NCBI GenBank assembly: GCA_946894095.1
Contig: OX335646.2
Span: 15,680,077-15,744,076 of the forward strand
Direction: 5' to 3'
DNA: 64,000 nt
Origin: Incurvaria masculella
Lineage: Eukaryota > Arthropoda > Insecta > Lepidoptera > Incurvariidae
The notes beneath the pieces were generated by a model. The model was not told the origin of the DNA, did no database searches, and saw only the letters and a program-made list of their open reading frames with translations. How positions within the stretch are numbered: position 1 is the first letter of the stretch; each line of letters begins with the position of its first letter. Of the stretch, positions 34,881-46,327 are shown piece after piece. The position numbers and the translations under genes are program-made.

Positions 34881-37727
34881 AACTAATGGGTGTTTGGTAA
34901 TTCAATACATTCCTTCTAAGGGGTAATTCTAGAGCGAATTTGCAACAAATTTGTCCAAAGAAACTGGGGGTCCAAAATCAAAAGTTTTTGAGTTATTTAG
35001 GTTTTTTAATGTTCCGACTTGTTACCAAAAAATTATAATTATAAAATAACTACTGCGCTCGGGCTACTTAATCAGCAATTTTTTTAATAGGTGACGAATG
35101 AGAGACTACTCAAAAAAATATGTGCCCTCATATCCGTAATCGCAGAAATAAAAGGTAATAAATCACAAGTTATGAAAAAAAAACACTAAATGTAAATACA
35201 TTTATTATTATTACAGGCTTGGAGTACACCAACTCCTTCATATGACCCCAAAGGTAAAAGTCGCAAGGTGTCTAATCAGGGGAAATTTCCAAAACAATTT
35301 TAAACCCAAATAACCTGTCTTAACTTATCGTTCAAATGAAATTGAAAAATTACGACATATTATGTCGTCAGTTTATCGTTGACAATGTCAATTCGACAAG
35401 TCTACCTGGTCTTGAAACAAACTTTAACTCATGCTTTCATCTTACATTAGCATTCGGTCCACACATGCTGACAGGTTACCAGTTTCAAGGTATTGAATGC
35501 ATAAACCCATAATGGTTGACGGCGTGCTTCAGGGCTCAATACTCAAGCCGATTGTATACAATAAAGCTGCCCGCTGTCCAATCTGCTTGCTCATTCACAA
35601 CTCATTCATTACCTCGCTCCTTCACGTTTGAAACATATGAATAATAAAAAGGGTCGCATTAAAGAAATGAACTTCAATTACGATGCGACACACGTCAGGT
35701 ACCTACTCGTCGCTTTGAATCACTTAAAAGTTACTTTAACAAATCAATGCCTAAGAACCAGCTTTGTGACCAGAATATAACTGTACTTTGTACTGTGAAT
35801 GTACTTAAGTAAAATAATTTGGGAAATAGTAAAGTTGAACACTTTTGTTTTTTTTGGCTCCTGGATTAATTAAAGTGAACTAATATTCAGACATAGCTAC
35901 ATTCATATGAAACTAAGCATTTGAATATACATATTTGCATTCGCGCCTTATTTATTCAACAAACGGTCGATCACGGTCGAAAGCCACACCCTGTCACCTA
36001 CTTGGGATATCAGTCATAAAGCTACGCAATTAGTTATCAATCATTAACGTCACGGTTCAGAATCACGGTAACAAGTGGTGTACAGGAATTGATGCAAATA
36101 ACGATTGCATATCTTAGTACCATCATAGCTCCCTAACCACATCAGGAAATGCTCGTACAATTACTTTAAATGGATGTGAACATTACTTTAGTTGGCTACA
36201 AATTCATAGTCAATGTCCTCCGGAAAGTGAAAAAAAATACATCAAATTGCGCGAAACGAGGCAAACACCTCGGCATCGAGACAAGAACAAATGGCCTATC
36301 AAAACATGAAATAGGGCAAATTGTCAGCAAACAGACGGAAACCAATTTAAAATGTAGCGCCGCAGAATGCGAGGACTCCGAAAGAATGCTCTCCACGGCC
36401 CGACGAAATGTTAAAATACTTACGCCAGAGCTATTCGGCTTTTTGCCAGCAGCTGCGGTGCACTCGTTTTGCGAATCGGATCAGGCTCACGAATGCATTA
36501 TTAGGCTGAAATGCCCAAACAGGCTTTAGTTGTATTGAAAGATATATTTTTTCTTGTAAGAAACAATGTCGGGTGATAGTCCGATGTGAGAGAGCAGATA
36601 AACAATGATGTATGGAGCATAAACACAGGACTCGGCAAACACAAGGGCCGTGTGTTTACTCAACTTGTGTTTAGGTATGAGTTAACACCATACGAAGCTA
36701 CACCACTATACCACGCACATCGCGGGTTGCCCCAAATAACATCTGCCGCACGACTCCTGCCATATCCACACGATAATATAATTAAAGTATTCCGTGTGCC
36801 CGCTTGTCGATTGACGATTTTTAAGTGTTCATGGTTTCGATATAGTTTCGATCAGATATATCTTTGATAGAAGCTCATGAATATCAACGAATACTTAGGG
36901 ATAATTATCCAGTAAATCTCTGGACGACACGAATTATCTGTAGGCATAGAAAAATAAGGAAGTGCAAGCTATATGGCTCCTAGCATGGAGGTGACCTCCA
37001 TGGCTTAGCAAGATTTTTATTTAAACCAATTAATTATATCTGGATTTTGTCCGCACTAATATGATGTTGACAGCTGTCTGGGAGAAATTCATTTCTCGGT
37101 AGATCATATACACTGATATCAACACGTCTTTTGTGCAAATGTCAGTTGATAATCTTCTTCACATACTTATCTACAGTGTAGCATTGGTAAAAAAAACCGT
37201 TACGGACACATTGTGGGGATGCATGTAGACTTTGCGAGCCATCAATTTTCATATCTACAATGCGTTCGCTATGGCGGTCTGCGTGGATATTGTACCGACC
37301 CCGTTTTTTACTCGTCCCGTGTGTTGTGTAAACTACGTAGGCACGGCTGTAAATTAAAACTATGCCGTTGCGTCAACTGCTCGCGTCCCCGAGCGAGGCT
37401 GTTGGCTGCTGGCTGCTGGCTGATTGTAGGAGGTTTATCACCTCGCTCCCGATAAACACAGGGAAGGGAGCGCGGGGCAGGAGCAGCGCCGCACTGTGCA
37501 AGCGCATCCCGACCAAGTTGCGCAAGCTTGTGTGAGGAGACCGCAATCACAGAATCGAGATATGGCTTATCTACTCAACACGGTGCCGCTGTTAGGAAAC
37601 GGGAGCGACTGAGACAGAAAATTTGCTGATCTCATCTCACACCCGAACGAAGGAATTATACTTTTCTGTATTTCCTAGCCCTGTAAAACATCTATAATTT
37701 ATATCTATTATTATTATATGTATTTTC
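34881..37727. other. Long stretch without recognisable features
   Basis: No gene supported. A 119-codon frame at 36170-36529 has no known motif. A 19-bp palindrome CATGGAGGTGACCTCCATG lies at about 36984-37002. A GC-richer patch lies at 37370-37550. Confidence 0.45.
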
Positions 37728-37768
37728 TTTTATGTGACTGGACTTGGATAGCTAATATAAAACCAAGA
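37728..37768 (-). repeat. 5S-like SINE tail fragment
   Basis: TTTTATGTGACTGGACTTGG followed by ATAGCTAATA; only the 3' end is present. Confidence 0.55.
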
Positions 37769-38199
37769 AACAAACAGTTACTGTCACGACATTAGCCTAA
37801 AAAGGCTATAAGAAATCAATCGGTGGAAAAACAGTCCTCCCCTTCCGATAATGAGTGATTTGAAAACCGCCTTATAAAAAAACGGCATTAAAGGCAACGA
37901 TGCTCGTTAGTTTTATTATTTTTTTAATTATACACAGTATGCGGCAGCGTAGGACATCTGTGAAATATAAATGCAGATAATTCCGGTAAGTCCTGCGCAC
38001 GTGCAACATCCAGCCGCCACCTCCGCGCCCGCGTCTATGAACTACTTATAAGTTTTTCTGTGCCCATGATGAACTTTGCTAGCGCTGATATAGGAACTTG
38101 ACTAGCAGTACCTAGTTGGTCGGAGAGCCTGACTAAAACTAAGACAACACGTGCACGGGGTTGCGTAATCTTTGTATCATATAAAACAGAGATAAGAGT

Positions 38200-38245
38200 T
38201 TAGTAATATTTACTTTTTCGTACTAAGCAAGTACCTGCGTCGCTT
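38200..38245 (-). repeat. Short dispersed repeat, AGTACGAAAAAGTA type
   Basis: Its complement carries GTACTTGCTTAGTACGAAAA, shared with the segment inserted at 43550 in the MITE cluster. Confidence 0.45.
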
Positions 38246-38267
38246 GTTTTAATTTGAAGATAAAGTC

Positions 38268-38360
38268 AAGCTCGCCTCAAAAAATCTGAGAGTCGACACT
38301 AGGGTCCGCCAGTATTACACGCTAGAGGAGAAATATTGGTGCTCTAGCAGCCCCTGTGAA
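38268..38360 (+). pseudogene. Jockey-type LINE fragment
   Basis: KLASKNLRVDTRVRQYYTLEE at 38268-38330 corresponds to the KLASKKLGVLNRVRRYFTPEQ block of Jockey-like RTs, also seen at 22314 and near 63150. Only this block remains. Confidence 0.6.
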
Positions 38361-39268
38361 AGTTCATAAGACGTTGGGCGCCGTCAAGAACCTCTCTGGT
38401 AACACTTTGTTGAAGTTAAAATAAACAAGAGTGCCCTCATACATTCCTGATTATAATTCTAAAAATCATATCTCATCTACGATGCACGGAATTGATAAAT
38501 ATATACATGTAATACTTACTGTAGCTGGACTTATGTTGAAATAGTTATTACAAAAAATGTAATATGATTACAGAATCTCGATTTATAGACCACATTTTGG
38601 CCGACATACTTATTGTCATAGCCGCTATAGATGACACCAGAAATCATACGTTATATTCAAATAAAAACCAGGGTTTTCCCTGAGACTGCCAACTCATTAA
38701 CAATACATCTACAAAGTTGTGCACCCTCAGGGAGTGAAAATATTTCTCACCATCGACCAATCCTTGTCCCTCCAATAAATTTCGTCCCTCGCGTTACGCA
38801 ACAGCTTGCGTCGATGCTACCGAATGCAATTTAGAACTGCTGCGAAGAGTAATGTCAAGTCCGCGGCCGACCGTCGCAGAACGTAGTAACGTACAAGTTA
38901 ACTTGGCACCTGGCTCGATTATCCTACCGCTGCCCCGAGCGGAGCCCCACTGTCGTCAGCAAGAACTTTTATTCTTGGTCGTGAGCTGTATTTTTCAGTA
39001 AAAAATAAATATAAAATTAACCTAAAAACTTTTTTCCAATGTTTACTAGCCAATATTTACCAATCTTCAAGGTATATTAAAAAATACAGACGTAGATTTT
39101 GACGATATATTTTAGAATACAAAATGTCAAAGCCCAAGTAAAACATGAAGAGCATGTAAACAGTTATCGCCACTAGTATGGGGAATTAATAGGAAAACGA
39201 CTCTTTTAACGATAGCATCACGTGTTTATGCGTTTAAAAATGTCTTCCGAGCTATCCGAGGTTCTTTG
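38361..39268. other. No gene seen
   Basis: AT-rich, no supported feature. Confidence 0.5.
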
Positions 39269-39817
39269 TTAAGGTGGCCCTACCCGGCGGGACTAACTCA
39301 TTCGCGGGCACTGTACAAAACCGTGCTGTTGCGCTCTGGGACCTTCTCTGGTTCAAGGAAAAAGACAGGCTCCGTGATGAGGAAAATGCAACATGTCCAC
39401 AAAAAAGACAATGTGCATAGTGTTTGATTTGGTAAGATTTACGAAAATTTTGATTTCAAAACGACTTATAGCTAAAAGTAAACCACGACCGCTGTAGTCA
39501 AAAATCTAATAAAAACCAAATAGATTATAAATCTTGATTAAATAAGCTATGTCTGATGACTAATCTTTTTAAGATTTTCTTACTATATTATTGCGTAATA
39601 AACCACCAAAGTTATTGTATAAAATGCGCGAAAAAATCGTACTTTCGGACCTTATAACTTAGAAACCAAACACAATTTTACAATGCCAATGGTCATCAGA
39701 CATCTAGTTCGATCAAATAAAGCTCTTATGAGCAATATTTGGGATCTCTGATAAGAAATATGGGCGTTATCTTCTTTCCCCGTTTGTATGAGGAGTTGAG
39801 CGGGTTGGGCCACTTAA
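39269..39817 (-). mobile_element. TTAA-flanked MITE, full copy (reversed)
   Basis: TTAA at 39269-39272 and 39814-39817, ends GGTGGCCCTACCCGGCG and complement-type GCGGGTTGGGCCAC. Interior matches the family. Confidence 0.85.
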
Positions 39818-40159
39818 AAAGTCTCTTAAAAGTCTCTATCTGAGCCAGGAATCATGTTAACTCGCCCGAGTTGTATCTAGCATCTAGTGCAGATTGCGTG
39901 TACTGTGGGCCGCATGCCGAGAAACTATCTGCTTTTTTTAACTGTTAGCATATAAGAAATTACCAAATATTATAATAGTACCAAACGTTAACCGACCAAT
40001 TTCATGCACAGTGATGCGGACGCAAAAATAAACTTTTCCGCATATCTAAAGTACGATTAAGGCATGCACAAAAACACGGCAGACATTTGCCGAAACATTT
40101 GAACTTGTGGACTAATTCCGAGCATGATCCACAACCATAAAACGTAGGTCGGTCAGCAA
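39818..40159. other. No gene seen
   Basis: No supported feature. Confidence 0.5.
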
Positions 40160-40225
40160 AAATCCGGCCAACTGCGAGTCGGACTCACACACGAAGCGTC
40201 CCGTACCATTGTATAAGATTTAAGG
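40160..40225 (+). repeat. Palindrome-head repeat, 5' fragment
   Basis: AAAATCCGGCCAACTGCGAG, mutated palindrome, CGTACCATTGTATAAGATTT; then sequence changes to a SINE fragment. Confidence 0.65.
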
Positions 40226-40235
40226 AATTGCGAAG

Positions 40236-40512
40236 CTTCGGCTGATGCCATGCCAAGACCTTGCTTCTGACCACGGCTTATTGAACTACACGAAAATCAA
40301 ATAATTAATAGACAATAAAGTAAATAAATAAGTGCAAGTGCTTAAAACCAAAAGTGCAAGTGCATAAATAGAAGTGCATGCATCAGCATGTATAAGCAGT
40401 AATAATTTTTCATCGCGCGTTAACCATATTTTCATCTAATGCGATGGTACCAATCCGGGCGGGCTTAACTTGTAGTGAAAGGAAACCTACAGTTTTACAT
40501 GGATTCCAAATA
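40236..40512 (-). repeat. 5S-like SINE, interrupted
   Basis: GATGCCATGCCAAGACCTTG at 40243-40262 and TAATGCGATGGTACCAATCC at 40437-40456 are collinear SINE blocks, separated by about 150 bases of other AT-rich sequence. Confidence 0.55.
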
Positions 40513-40689
40513 TGAAATAAGTTAATATTCTTTGTCAACATCAGAACAAATCTACAGAACTCATGGCCCCATGATCTTCCGGCGCATTGAGAATGACAAT
40601 TCATTCCCCTGATAGTACTTAATAGGCTCATGTATACTATCAGCCTATTGAAGTGTGTCTAAGGACAGAAAATCCTTACCAGAGAATTA

Positions 40690-40765
40690 TATCACCTATT
40701 TTCCTATTACGGTACATGAGATACAGCCCTGTGACAGACGGACGGACAGCGGAGGCTTTCCGTCC
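40690..40765 (+). repeat. Palindrome-head repeat, 3' fragment
   Basis: CATGAGATACAGCCCTGTGA, (GGAC)2 and CAGCGGAGGC only. It may be the remainder of the copy that starts at 40160. Confidence 0.6.
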
Positions 40766-41225
40766 GTCCTTTCGGAGGACGTTTCTAGATCTTACCGATA
40801 TTCCTGTAGATTTCAATATTCTCTCAGTTTTTGATACAGTACGATTCATGAGTTCGTTCAACTGTATGACCCAGCTTGCACGCAGTACTGGCGCCGCGCC
40901 AAAACTGCAGGCGCAATGTTATTTCAACTATCTGCACTATTCAGTCTTACACACTACAGCCAAATTAACTACACGTAGGTGGAATAATAGGTAAGTTATG
41001 ATTATATAGTATTTTTGGTAACTTGGGTGGATGACTTCTTGGGAAACCACAATCATTTTTTCAAATCTGCTAAACTACCGTTTCCCATCCGGTGGTCCTG
41101 GAATTTTTTTTTTAAAAATAATAATTATTATAAAAATATCATACAATTATATGCAATCAGTGTATGGAAATCATGGTATTGTGTTAGTTAAATAAGTTAT
41201 ATTTCTAATCCATTTGCGCTTAGGG
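40766..41225. other. No gene seen
   Basis: AT-rich, no supported feature. Confidence 0.5.
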
Positions 41226-41455
41226 TGACTGTTTCTTTTATTTTTGTTCTTTGCCTTAAACTGTTCTACTAAAAAATATTTGGCCGTAGCATTTAGATCC
41301 AAGTATGCATTTCATTATTGTGGACGGAAAACTCATAGTTTCTTTGCGGATTCTTCTTCACTGAATTGATCGAATCCGCGGATCATTCAGTTTTTGACGT
41401 AACTTGGTGTATTTTGACTACCAAAAAGTTTAAAGAAATGAAATGAAATTGTAAC
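41226..41455 (+). repeat. LINE 3' tail, uninterrupted copy
   Basis: CTTTGCCTTAAACTGTTCTA, TTATTGTGGACG, TTCTTCTTCACTGAATTGAT, AATCCGCGGATC, GACGTAACTTGGTGTATTTT and AAAGAAATGAAATGAAATTG. Serves as the empty-site comparison for 43335-44100. Confidence 0.65.
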
Positions 41456-41739
41456 TGGATCGTCATACCTGTGTGTTAAAGGTGTTAAAGACGAATTTGA
41501 AATAAATAAATACATGAGTTTCTGTCGCCGCTCCCGTCCTTGGTTGCAGCGTCCGATGCGATGCGCCATTCGGCACGTTCACGAATAGTACTTTCAGTTC
41601 GCCATCAAGGAGAGATGTTAACACTAATGGCCTGTGTTTCCATTCCATCTAACACTCATTGGTATTTGCTAGGGGGAGAGCATTGTCCAATCATTGTTTA
41701 GAACTTAAATACATGTAGGTCTAGTAAGATGTAACTTCA

Positions 41740-42067
41740 TTTTTAGGGTTCCGTACCCAAAGGGTGAAAACGGAACTCTATTACTAAGCCTTCGCTGTCC
41801 GTCCGTCCGTCCGTCCGTCCGTCCGTCCGTCCGTCCGTCCGTCCGTCCGTCCGTCTGTCACAGGGCTGTATCTCATGAACCGTAATAGGTAGGCACCTGA
41901 ATTTTTCACAGAGTCTGTATTTATTTTGCCGCTATAACAACAAATAGGTAAAATTAAAAAATAATAAAAATTATAGGGGGGCCCCATACAAAAAACGTGT
42001 TTTTTTGGTGTTGATGGTACGGAACCCTTCATGCGCGAGTCCGACTCGCACTTGGCCGGTTTTTTTT
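41740..42067 (-). repeat. Palindrome-head repeat, copy 11
   Basis: Reversed, complete, with a clean (CCGT)n array of about 14 units at 41797-41854. Confidence 0.9.
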
Positions 42068-42256
42068 AAATTAAACCTTATTTGAAACTGCAAATTGTTG
42101 ATCATCTAATTTAATGAAATGTATCGTAAGGATTGCAGTGAGTGCACTAGTGAATCGTGACTACTGTTAAATTAGGGAAATCGCAAGTTTTGCCATTTTA
42201 GAATTTTGAAAAGCCGCAAGAAGGGGTTACCATGGCAAATTCATACCCCTGATTTC

Positions 42257-42376
42257 ACCACCTCCAGTTACCTGAAACCCGATAACTAACTTTTGGTTAA
42301 ATGGGATATTTATATGGTGCAGCCGAAAGGTAACTTTGGGATTTTTATAGCTGGGGGTGGTGGAAACGGGCGTTAA
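42257..42376. repeat. Imperfect inverted repeat
   Basis: TTTCACCACCTCCAGTTACC at the left pairs imperfectly with AGGTAAC...GGGGGTGGTGGAAACG at the right. The right part recurs at 33161-33225. Confidence 0.5.
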
Positions 42377-42930
42377 TCTGATGTTTTATTTCATTTCGTA
42401 CCATAAGTACCTACTAACTGTCAAACGACGTGTTATTCGGCCAAGTGAACTAAAATTTGCCAGTTAGCACGGTATAAAATGCCTGTTCATCCGACGAGGT
42501 AATTTACAATGGTAAGTAACAATGTGAGATTAAGAAAAAATAAAAGTTTATAATTTTAGCCTCCAAAATTACATCTGAAATTAATGTAAGTATTCGATGC
42601 GGATTCAACCTGTATTTACCTGTGCTGGTCTGCAGTGCACACCAGTGCGCCAGGTACCGGCTCGTGCAGAACTGCCCGCTAACCCGATATCAGCAGACGG
42701 TCAGATGTAACCCGAGAGCTTAGCGCTGAGCGTATGTCGTGCGCTGGCCCTCAGTACCGCGCGCCACACGCCTGAGCCTCGCCCCTCAGCGTCGGAGCAC
42801 ATCTCACCGCTAATTGCTCTACTTAGTGCGACGTACGCGTCAGAAAAAAACACAGAAGAGAAAAGGAAGACGCGTGTTTGAATTAGCTGAATACCGATTT
42901 TTGAAAACCGCACTCGAAACTTAGCGTGTT
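42377..42930. other. No gene seen; GC-richer block 42640-42850
   Basis: No recognised feature. A 70-codon minus frame is not supported. Confidence 0.45.
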
Positions 42931-43085
42931 ATGTTTGACGGAAACATAACTAATACGGAATGGTTTGAAATTGGACAAATAGCAGAATCGGGCTTCAGGG
43001 CGTTAGCTGGGTCGCCCGTATGGACATATTGGAAGTCGGTCGCGCATCGTGTGCCACGCCACACCAGTTCATATTCGACCCGCAG

Positions 43086-43290
43086 TGCTATTTTTGAAAC
43101 TCTCTGCAATCGCTTGCAGCCAGCGATTAGCAATGCAATCGTAAACGCTCGACAACAGCCAATGGCCGCCGGGCGCTGCTATCCAAACGTCATTCAAAGA
43201 TACGAAACTGCGTTTTTAGTGATCAGAATCGCAAATTGCTGCAGCAATTTGGTAGCGATCGTTTCAAAAATAGAGCAGCCGACGACAATC
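43086..43290 (+). mobile_element. Long-TIR foldback family, right half only
   Basis: Matches 51446-51645: AGCCAGCGATTAGCAATGC, CGACAACAGCCAATGGCCGC, GAAACTGCGTTTTTAG and GCTGCAGCAATTTGGTAGCG. The left arm is missing. Confidence 0.75.
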
Positions 43291-43334
43291 CTGCGAACAT
43301 ATTGTGGCATATTTAGAAGTAATTTAAACTGAGG

Positions 43335-43520
43335 GGTATTGTTCTTTGTTCGTTGCCTTAATGTGTTCTACCAAGGAATTGTTTGGCAGTAGAATTTAGA
43401 ACTAAGTGTGTATTTTATAATTGTGGATGAAAAAAATATATTTTGTAAGCCCGTGAAGTTTCCTCGCCGGTTCTTATTTACTGGATTGATCGAATTCGCG
43501 GATCTTTGTGACGTAACTTA
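43335..43520 (+). repeat. LINE 3' tail, left part (interrupted)
   Basis: Same tail as 41226-41455 up to TGACGTAACTTA. The tail resumes at 44054 (TTAGTGTAGTTTGACTAATA) after a MITE cluster. Confidence 0.65.
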
Positions 43521-44053
43521 GGCAGAGATAAATAGACGTAACGGAAAAGACGTACCTGCTTAGTACGAAAAAGTATATTTACTTAAGTCAACCTAGGACT
43601 GGCTCTAGCGTCTGATGCCAAATACGATTTTGGTGATGACGGCAATATGTTTGATTGTTCAATCTTTGCAGTCAATGTCTGCAACGCAGATGAAGCGTTA
43701 ATTCAATGTATGTACGTATAATCTTAAACACGTAACAGAAACTAAGACTAACCAAAAGTAGTACTTTGTGACGTCAATTTGCATCACATTGAGATTCCGT
43801 CCATACAAAATGTGTCAAAGTGACGTCACAAAGTACTACTTTTCGTTAGTCTTAGTTTCTGTTACGACTATTTATTTCAGCCTTAGATTGAGATAAATAG
43901 ACGAATCAAAAACTAAGACTAACGAAAAATAGTACTTTGTGACGTCACTTTGAAACATTTTGTATGGACGAAATCTCAAAGCAATGCAAATTGACGTCAC
44001 AAAGTACTACTTTTCGTTAGTCTTAGTTTCTGTTACGACTATTTATCTCAGCC
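43521..44053 (+). mobile_element. PIF/Harbinger-like MITE cluster (two copies plus insert)
   Basis: First copy: left end 43521-43549 and remainder 43731-43882, split by a foreign ~180-bp segment that begins CGTACCTGCTTAGTACGAAA. Second copy: 43886-44053, inverted in its central part and joined at TTAG. Ends are GGC(T/A)GAGATAAATAG and complement. TTA precedes 43521 and follows 44053. Confidence 0.75.
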
Positions 44054-44100
44054 TTAGTGTAGTTTGACTAATAAAAAGTTTCAATAAATGAAATCAAAGT
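44054..44100 (+). repeat. LINE 3' tail, right part
   Basis: TTAGTGTAGTTTGACTAATA then AAAGTTTCAATAAATGAAAT, continuing the tail broken at 43520. Confidence 0.6.
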
Positions 44101-44160
44101 CCATATAGAGCCGCCCGCGCGAATGTGCTCCCGAAATGCGTTCGTCGTAAGTGGTTTCGT

Positions 44161-44420
44161 TTCCACGTTAAACTGTGGGTCCCTTTCCTTACTTACAAGG
44201 TGGTACGGTTAATCCCGCCCAGGTTGGTACGATGGTCAAAACAGTAATGAAAGTTGTCCGTGTTTTTCCATCCTGTTCAATGTAGCTGTGCAATACAAGG
44301 AAGGTCCCAACATGACACCCGGTGTGTTCGGCTAATATCTTGACAGTAGATGTGGTATGACTAATACCATATCTACTGTATTATTATTAGCCATCCATGC
44401 ACAGTCATATAAACAAAAAT
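44161..44420 (+). repeat. 5S-like SINE copy, 5'-truncated
   Basis: Plus-oriented body with CCACGTTAAACTGTGGGTCC, GTTGGTACGATGGTC, CAATGTAGCTGTGCAATACA and TTAGCCATCCATGCACAGTC. ACAGTAGATGTGGTAT/ATACCATATCTACTGT forms a 16-bp hairpin at 44342-44378, absent in the other copies. Confidence 0.75.
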
Positions 44421-45120
44421 AAAGCTTTATTTATGGATACACAAGAAGGCTTACAACGTTTTCGAAGATCTATTGCTGGTATTTTTCCCATATTTATGTG
44501 TGACCTGTTATGACCTTGCGGTAGAGTCAATTTCTACTGAATTATTTACCTGATCGGACATTGTGGTTGAGCGATAAACCGACGACGGCCACGCGATGGC
44601 GACGCTCCGATGAAAGCTGACAGGAGTTGCCATCCGACCCCACGCAACCGCACCGAGAGATAACAGGACACCATTTCATGAGCATTCATCTGCACGAACA
44701 TATCAGAAGTATCAGGTCAAAGGCAGGCGAAATGCTAAACAATGGGATGCACTGCGCAAAGCTTGGCGTAGATGGCACCTCATAAAACTGTGCCAAGACT
44801 ATTATGTTGAGGTTATGTTTACCGTACGTCTCTGGAGGTTTTCGAATCATTAATCACGCATGTTTTAGGTATTTTTGAGTAATTTTGAGTTGGTTAGGAA
44901 CGTTTCCAAACGGTCTTATTGGAAATGTAAAATACCTACCCCTACAATCAGAGATCCTGCACAATATTCCTCCATTTTCTTTCTACGCTGGGCGATTTCT
45001 GGGGCGACTCATATTTATATAAAACGCACATCTAAATCTTTGTTAGAAAACTAAATCCAGGTTGTAAAACCTTCTCTCTCGCTTAGAAAGGCAGTGCTTT
45101 GCCTCCAAGCCAGCCTCCAT
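44421..45120. other. No gene seen
   Basis: No supported feature. Confidence 0.5.
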
Positions 45121-45122
45121 GG

Positions 45123-45123
<1 letters not shown>

Positions 45124-45174
<51 letters not shown>
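45124..45174. repeat. (TA)n microsatellite
   Basis: About 25 uninterrupted TA units. It produces a Tyr-Ile repeat in open frames on both strands that are not genes. Confidence 0.95.
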
Positions 45175-45177
<3 letters not shown>

Positions 45178-45500
45178 TTGTGAGATTGATGTAGGTACCT
45201 ACATAATAAAAGGTGTTGTTGATTTCGTATTTGGTTGCGGTGCAGCGGCACTGCACCCTGCGCCCGTCACGGGGAGGCGCTGCGGAGGCGGCGCGGCGTG
45301 TCCGTTCGAGTTCGCCGATCTCCTGAGCAGGATGTCACGCCGCGGGTCCCTGTGCAACACAACAATTGGCCTCTTAACGAAAAAATAAACTTTAAAATTA
45401 ACTTCCCAGACAGAGTTTATTCAAAAGAGGCTTGACAGTTGGCCGGTTTTGAAGCTGTAGTCAATTAGCAAATTACTAGAGATAAATTCCAGCTTATTTT
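45175..45500. other. No gene seen; GC-rich patch 45235-45355
   Basis: Small CpG-rich patch with overlapping frames in several phases; no family motif. Confidence 0.4.
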
Positions 45501-45504
45501 TGTT

Positions 45505-45975
45505 TTCGTATGACTGGAAAAGTATGGTTTATATATCTGCCTAACACTGCCATTATGTTAGCCCATTGCAACACATTTTCGAGGAACCACTTATGTGCCA
45601 TGCCAGGAATTTTCCTTTAATTGAGTACGGCCAGTGGCATAACATGGGGGGGGGGGGCGGAGGGTGCGGTCCGCACCGCGCGGTACTTTGACGGGGCCGG
45701 AATTTCACAGGTGTCGAAAAAAAATGCGGGTAAAAAGGCATATTTTATAATCAATCGCTAAAATAAGAGGGCGGCAAATTTGGGATCCGCACCGGGTGCT
45801 AGTGACCTATGCTACGCCACTGAGTACGGCTACATTTAAAGATTTTGGAAAACCTTTGGCCACATTGAACATAAGAGTTGTTCATTACCACTTCGACTAT
45901 ATTTTATTTAATGCGATGATCCTAACCCGGGCTTGCTTCCTTAGCACCTAGTTAGTAGGGTATATTCCTTAACTA
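45505..45975 (-). repeat. 5S-like SINE copy interrupted by a hAT-type MITE
   Basis: SINE blocks on either side: TCGTATGACTGGAAAAGTAT, GTGCCATGCCAGGAATTTTC to the left; GTACGGCTACATTTAAAG, TTAATGCGATGATCCTAACC to the right. The sequence is collinear when 45632-45830 is removed. Confidence 0.75.
45632..45822. mobile_element. 191-bp hAT-type MITE
   Basis: Ends CAGTGGCATAACATGG and complement CAGTGGCGTAGCATAG, with a perfect 8-bp duplication AGTACGGC at 45624-45631 and 45823-45830. CAG ends and an 8-bp duplication are hAT hallmarks. The interior holds a run of 13 G and no coding sequence. Confidence 0.9.
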
Positions 45976-46100
45976 CAGTTTCAGTTTCAGTTTATAGAAT
46001 CTTTATTCATCTCATAGAACGTTATTACATTCGCTTATAGAGATAAGTACATTTTGTTGTGTTGTGCGGTTACAAACATTCTTACAACTAAAGTTTAAAA
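45975..46100 (-). repeat. LINE 3' end (minus)
   Basis: On the minus strand GAGATGAATAAAGATTCTAT then AAACTGAAACTGAAACTG, an AATAAA followed by a (CTGAAA)n tail. Confidence 0.5.
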
Positions 46101-46327
46101 TGGTAACCCTTCCCCTATTACTACTTGATAGGGTTGACCCCGCTCGCGTTGGTACCATCGCATTGGATGAAAAAACGTGGTTTCCATTTAGTACAATGTG
46201 CAGTTCAATATGCAATGTAAGCCGTGCCGTTTTAAAGGGAAGGTCCTGGCATGGCACATATTTCCTTCGGGAACGTGGTGTGTTGGCCTAATATCATGGC
46301 TGTGGGAGTGGTATTAGCCATCCATGA
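46100..46327 (+). repeat. 5S-like SINE copy, 5'-truncated
   Basis: GGTACCATCGCATTGGATGA, GGGAAGGTCCTGGCATGGCA, CGTGGTGTGTTGGCCTAATA and TATTAGCCATCCATG. Opposite in direction to the copy at 45505. Confidence 0.75.

Noticed and set aside
36170..36529. 119-codon plus-strand frame
   Set aside because: Kept open by AT-rich sequence, with no motif, splice context or polyadenylation context.
36984..37002. Palindromic nuclear-receptor (ecdysone) response element
   Set aside because: The palindrome CATGGAGGTGACCTCCATG lacks the AGGTCA-spacer-TGACCT arrangement of known elements.
45119..45251. Tyr-Ile-repeat proteins on both strands
   Set aside because: Translation of a (TA)n microsatellite.
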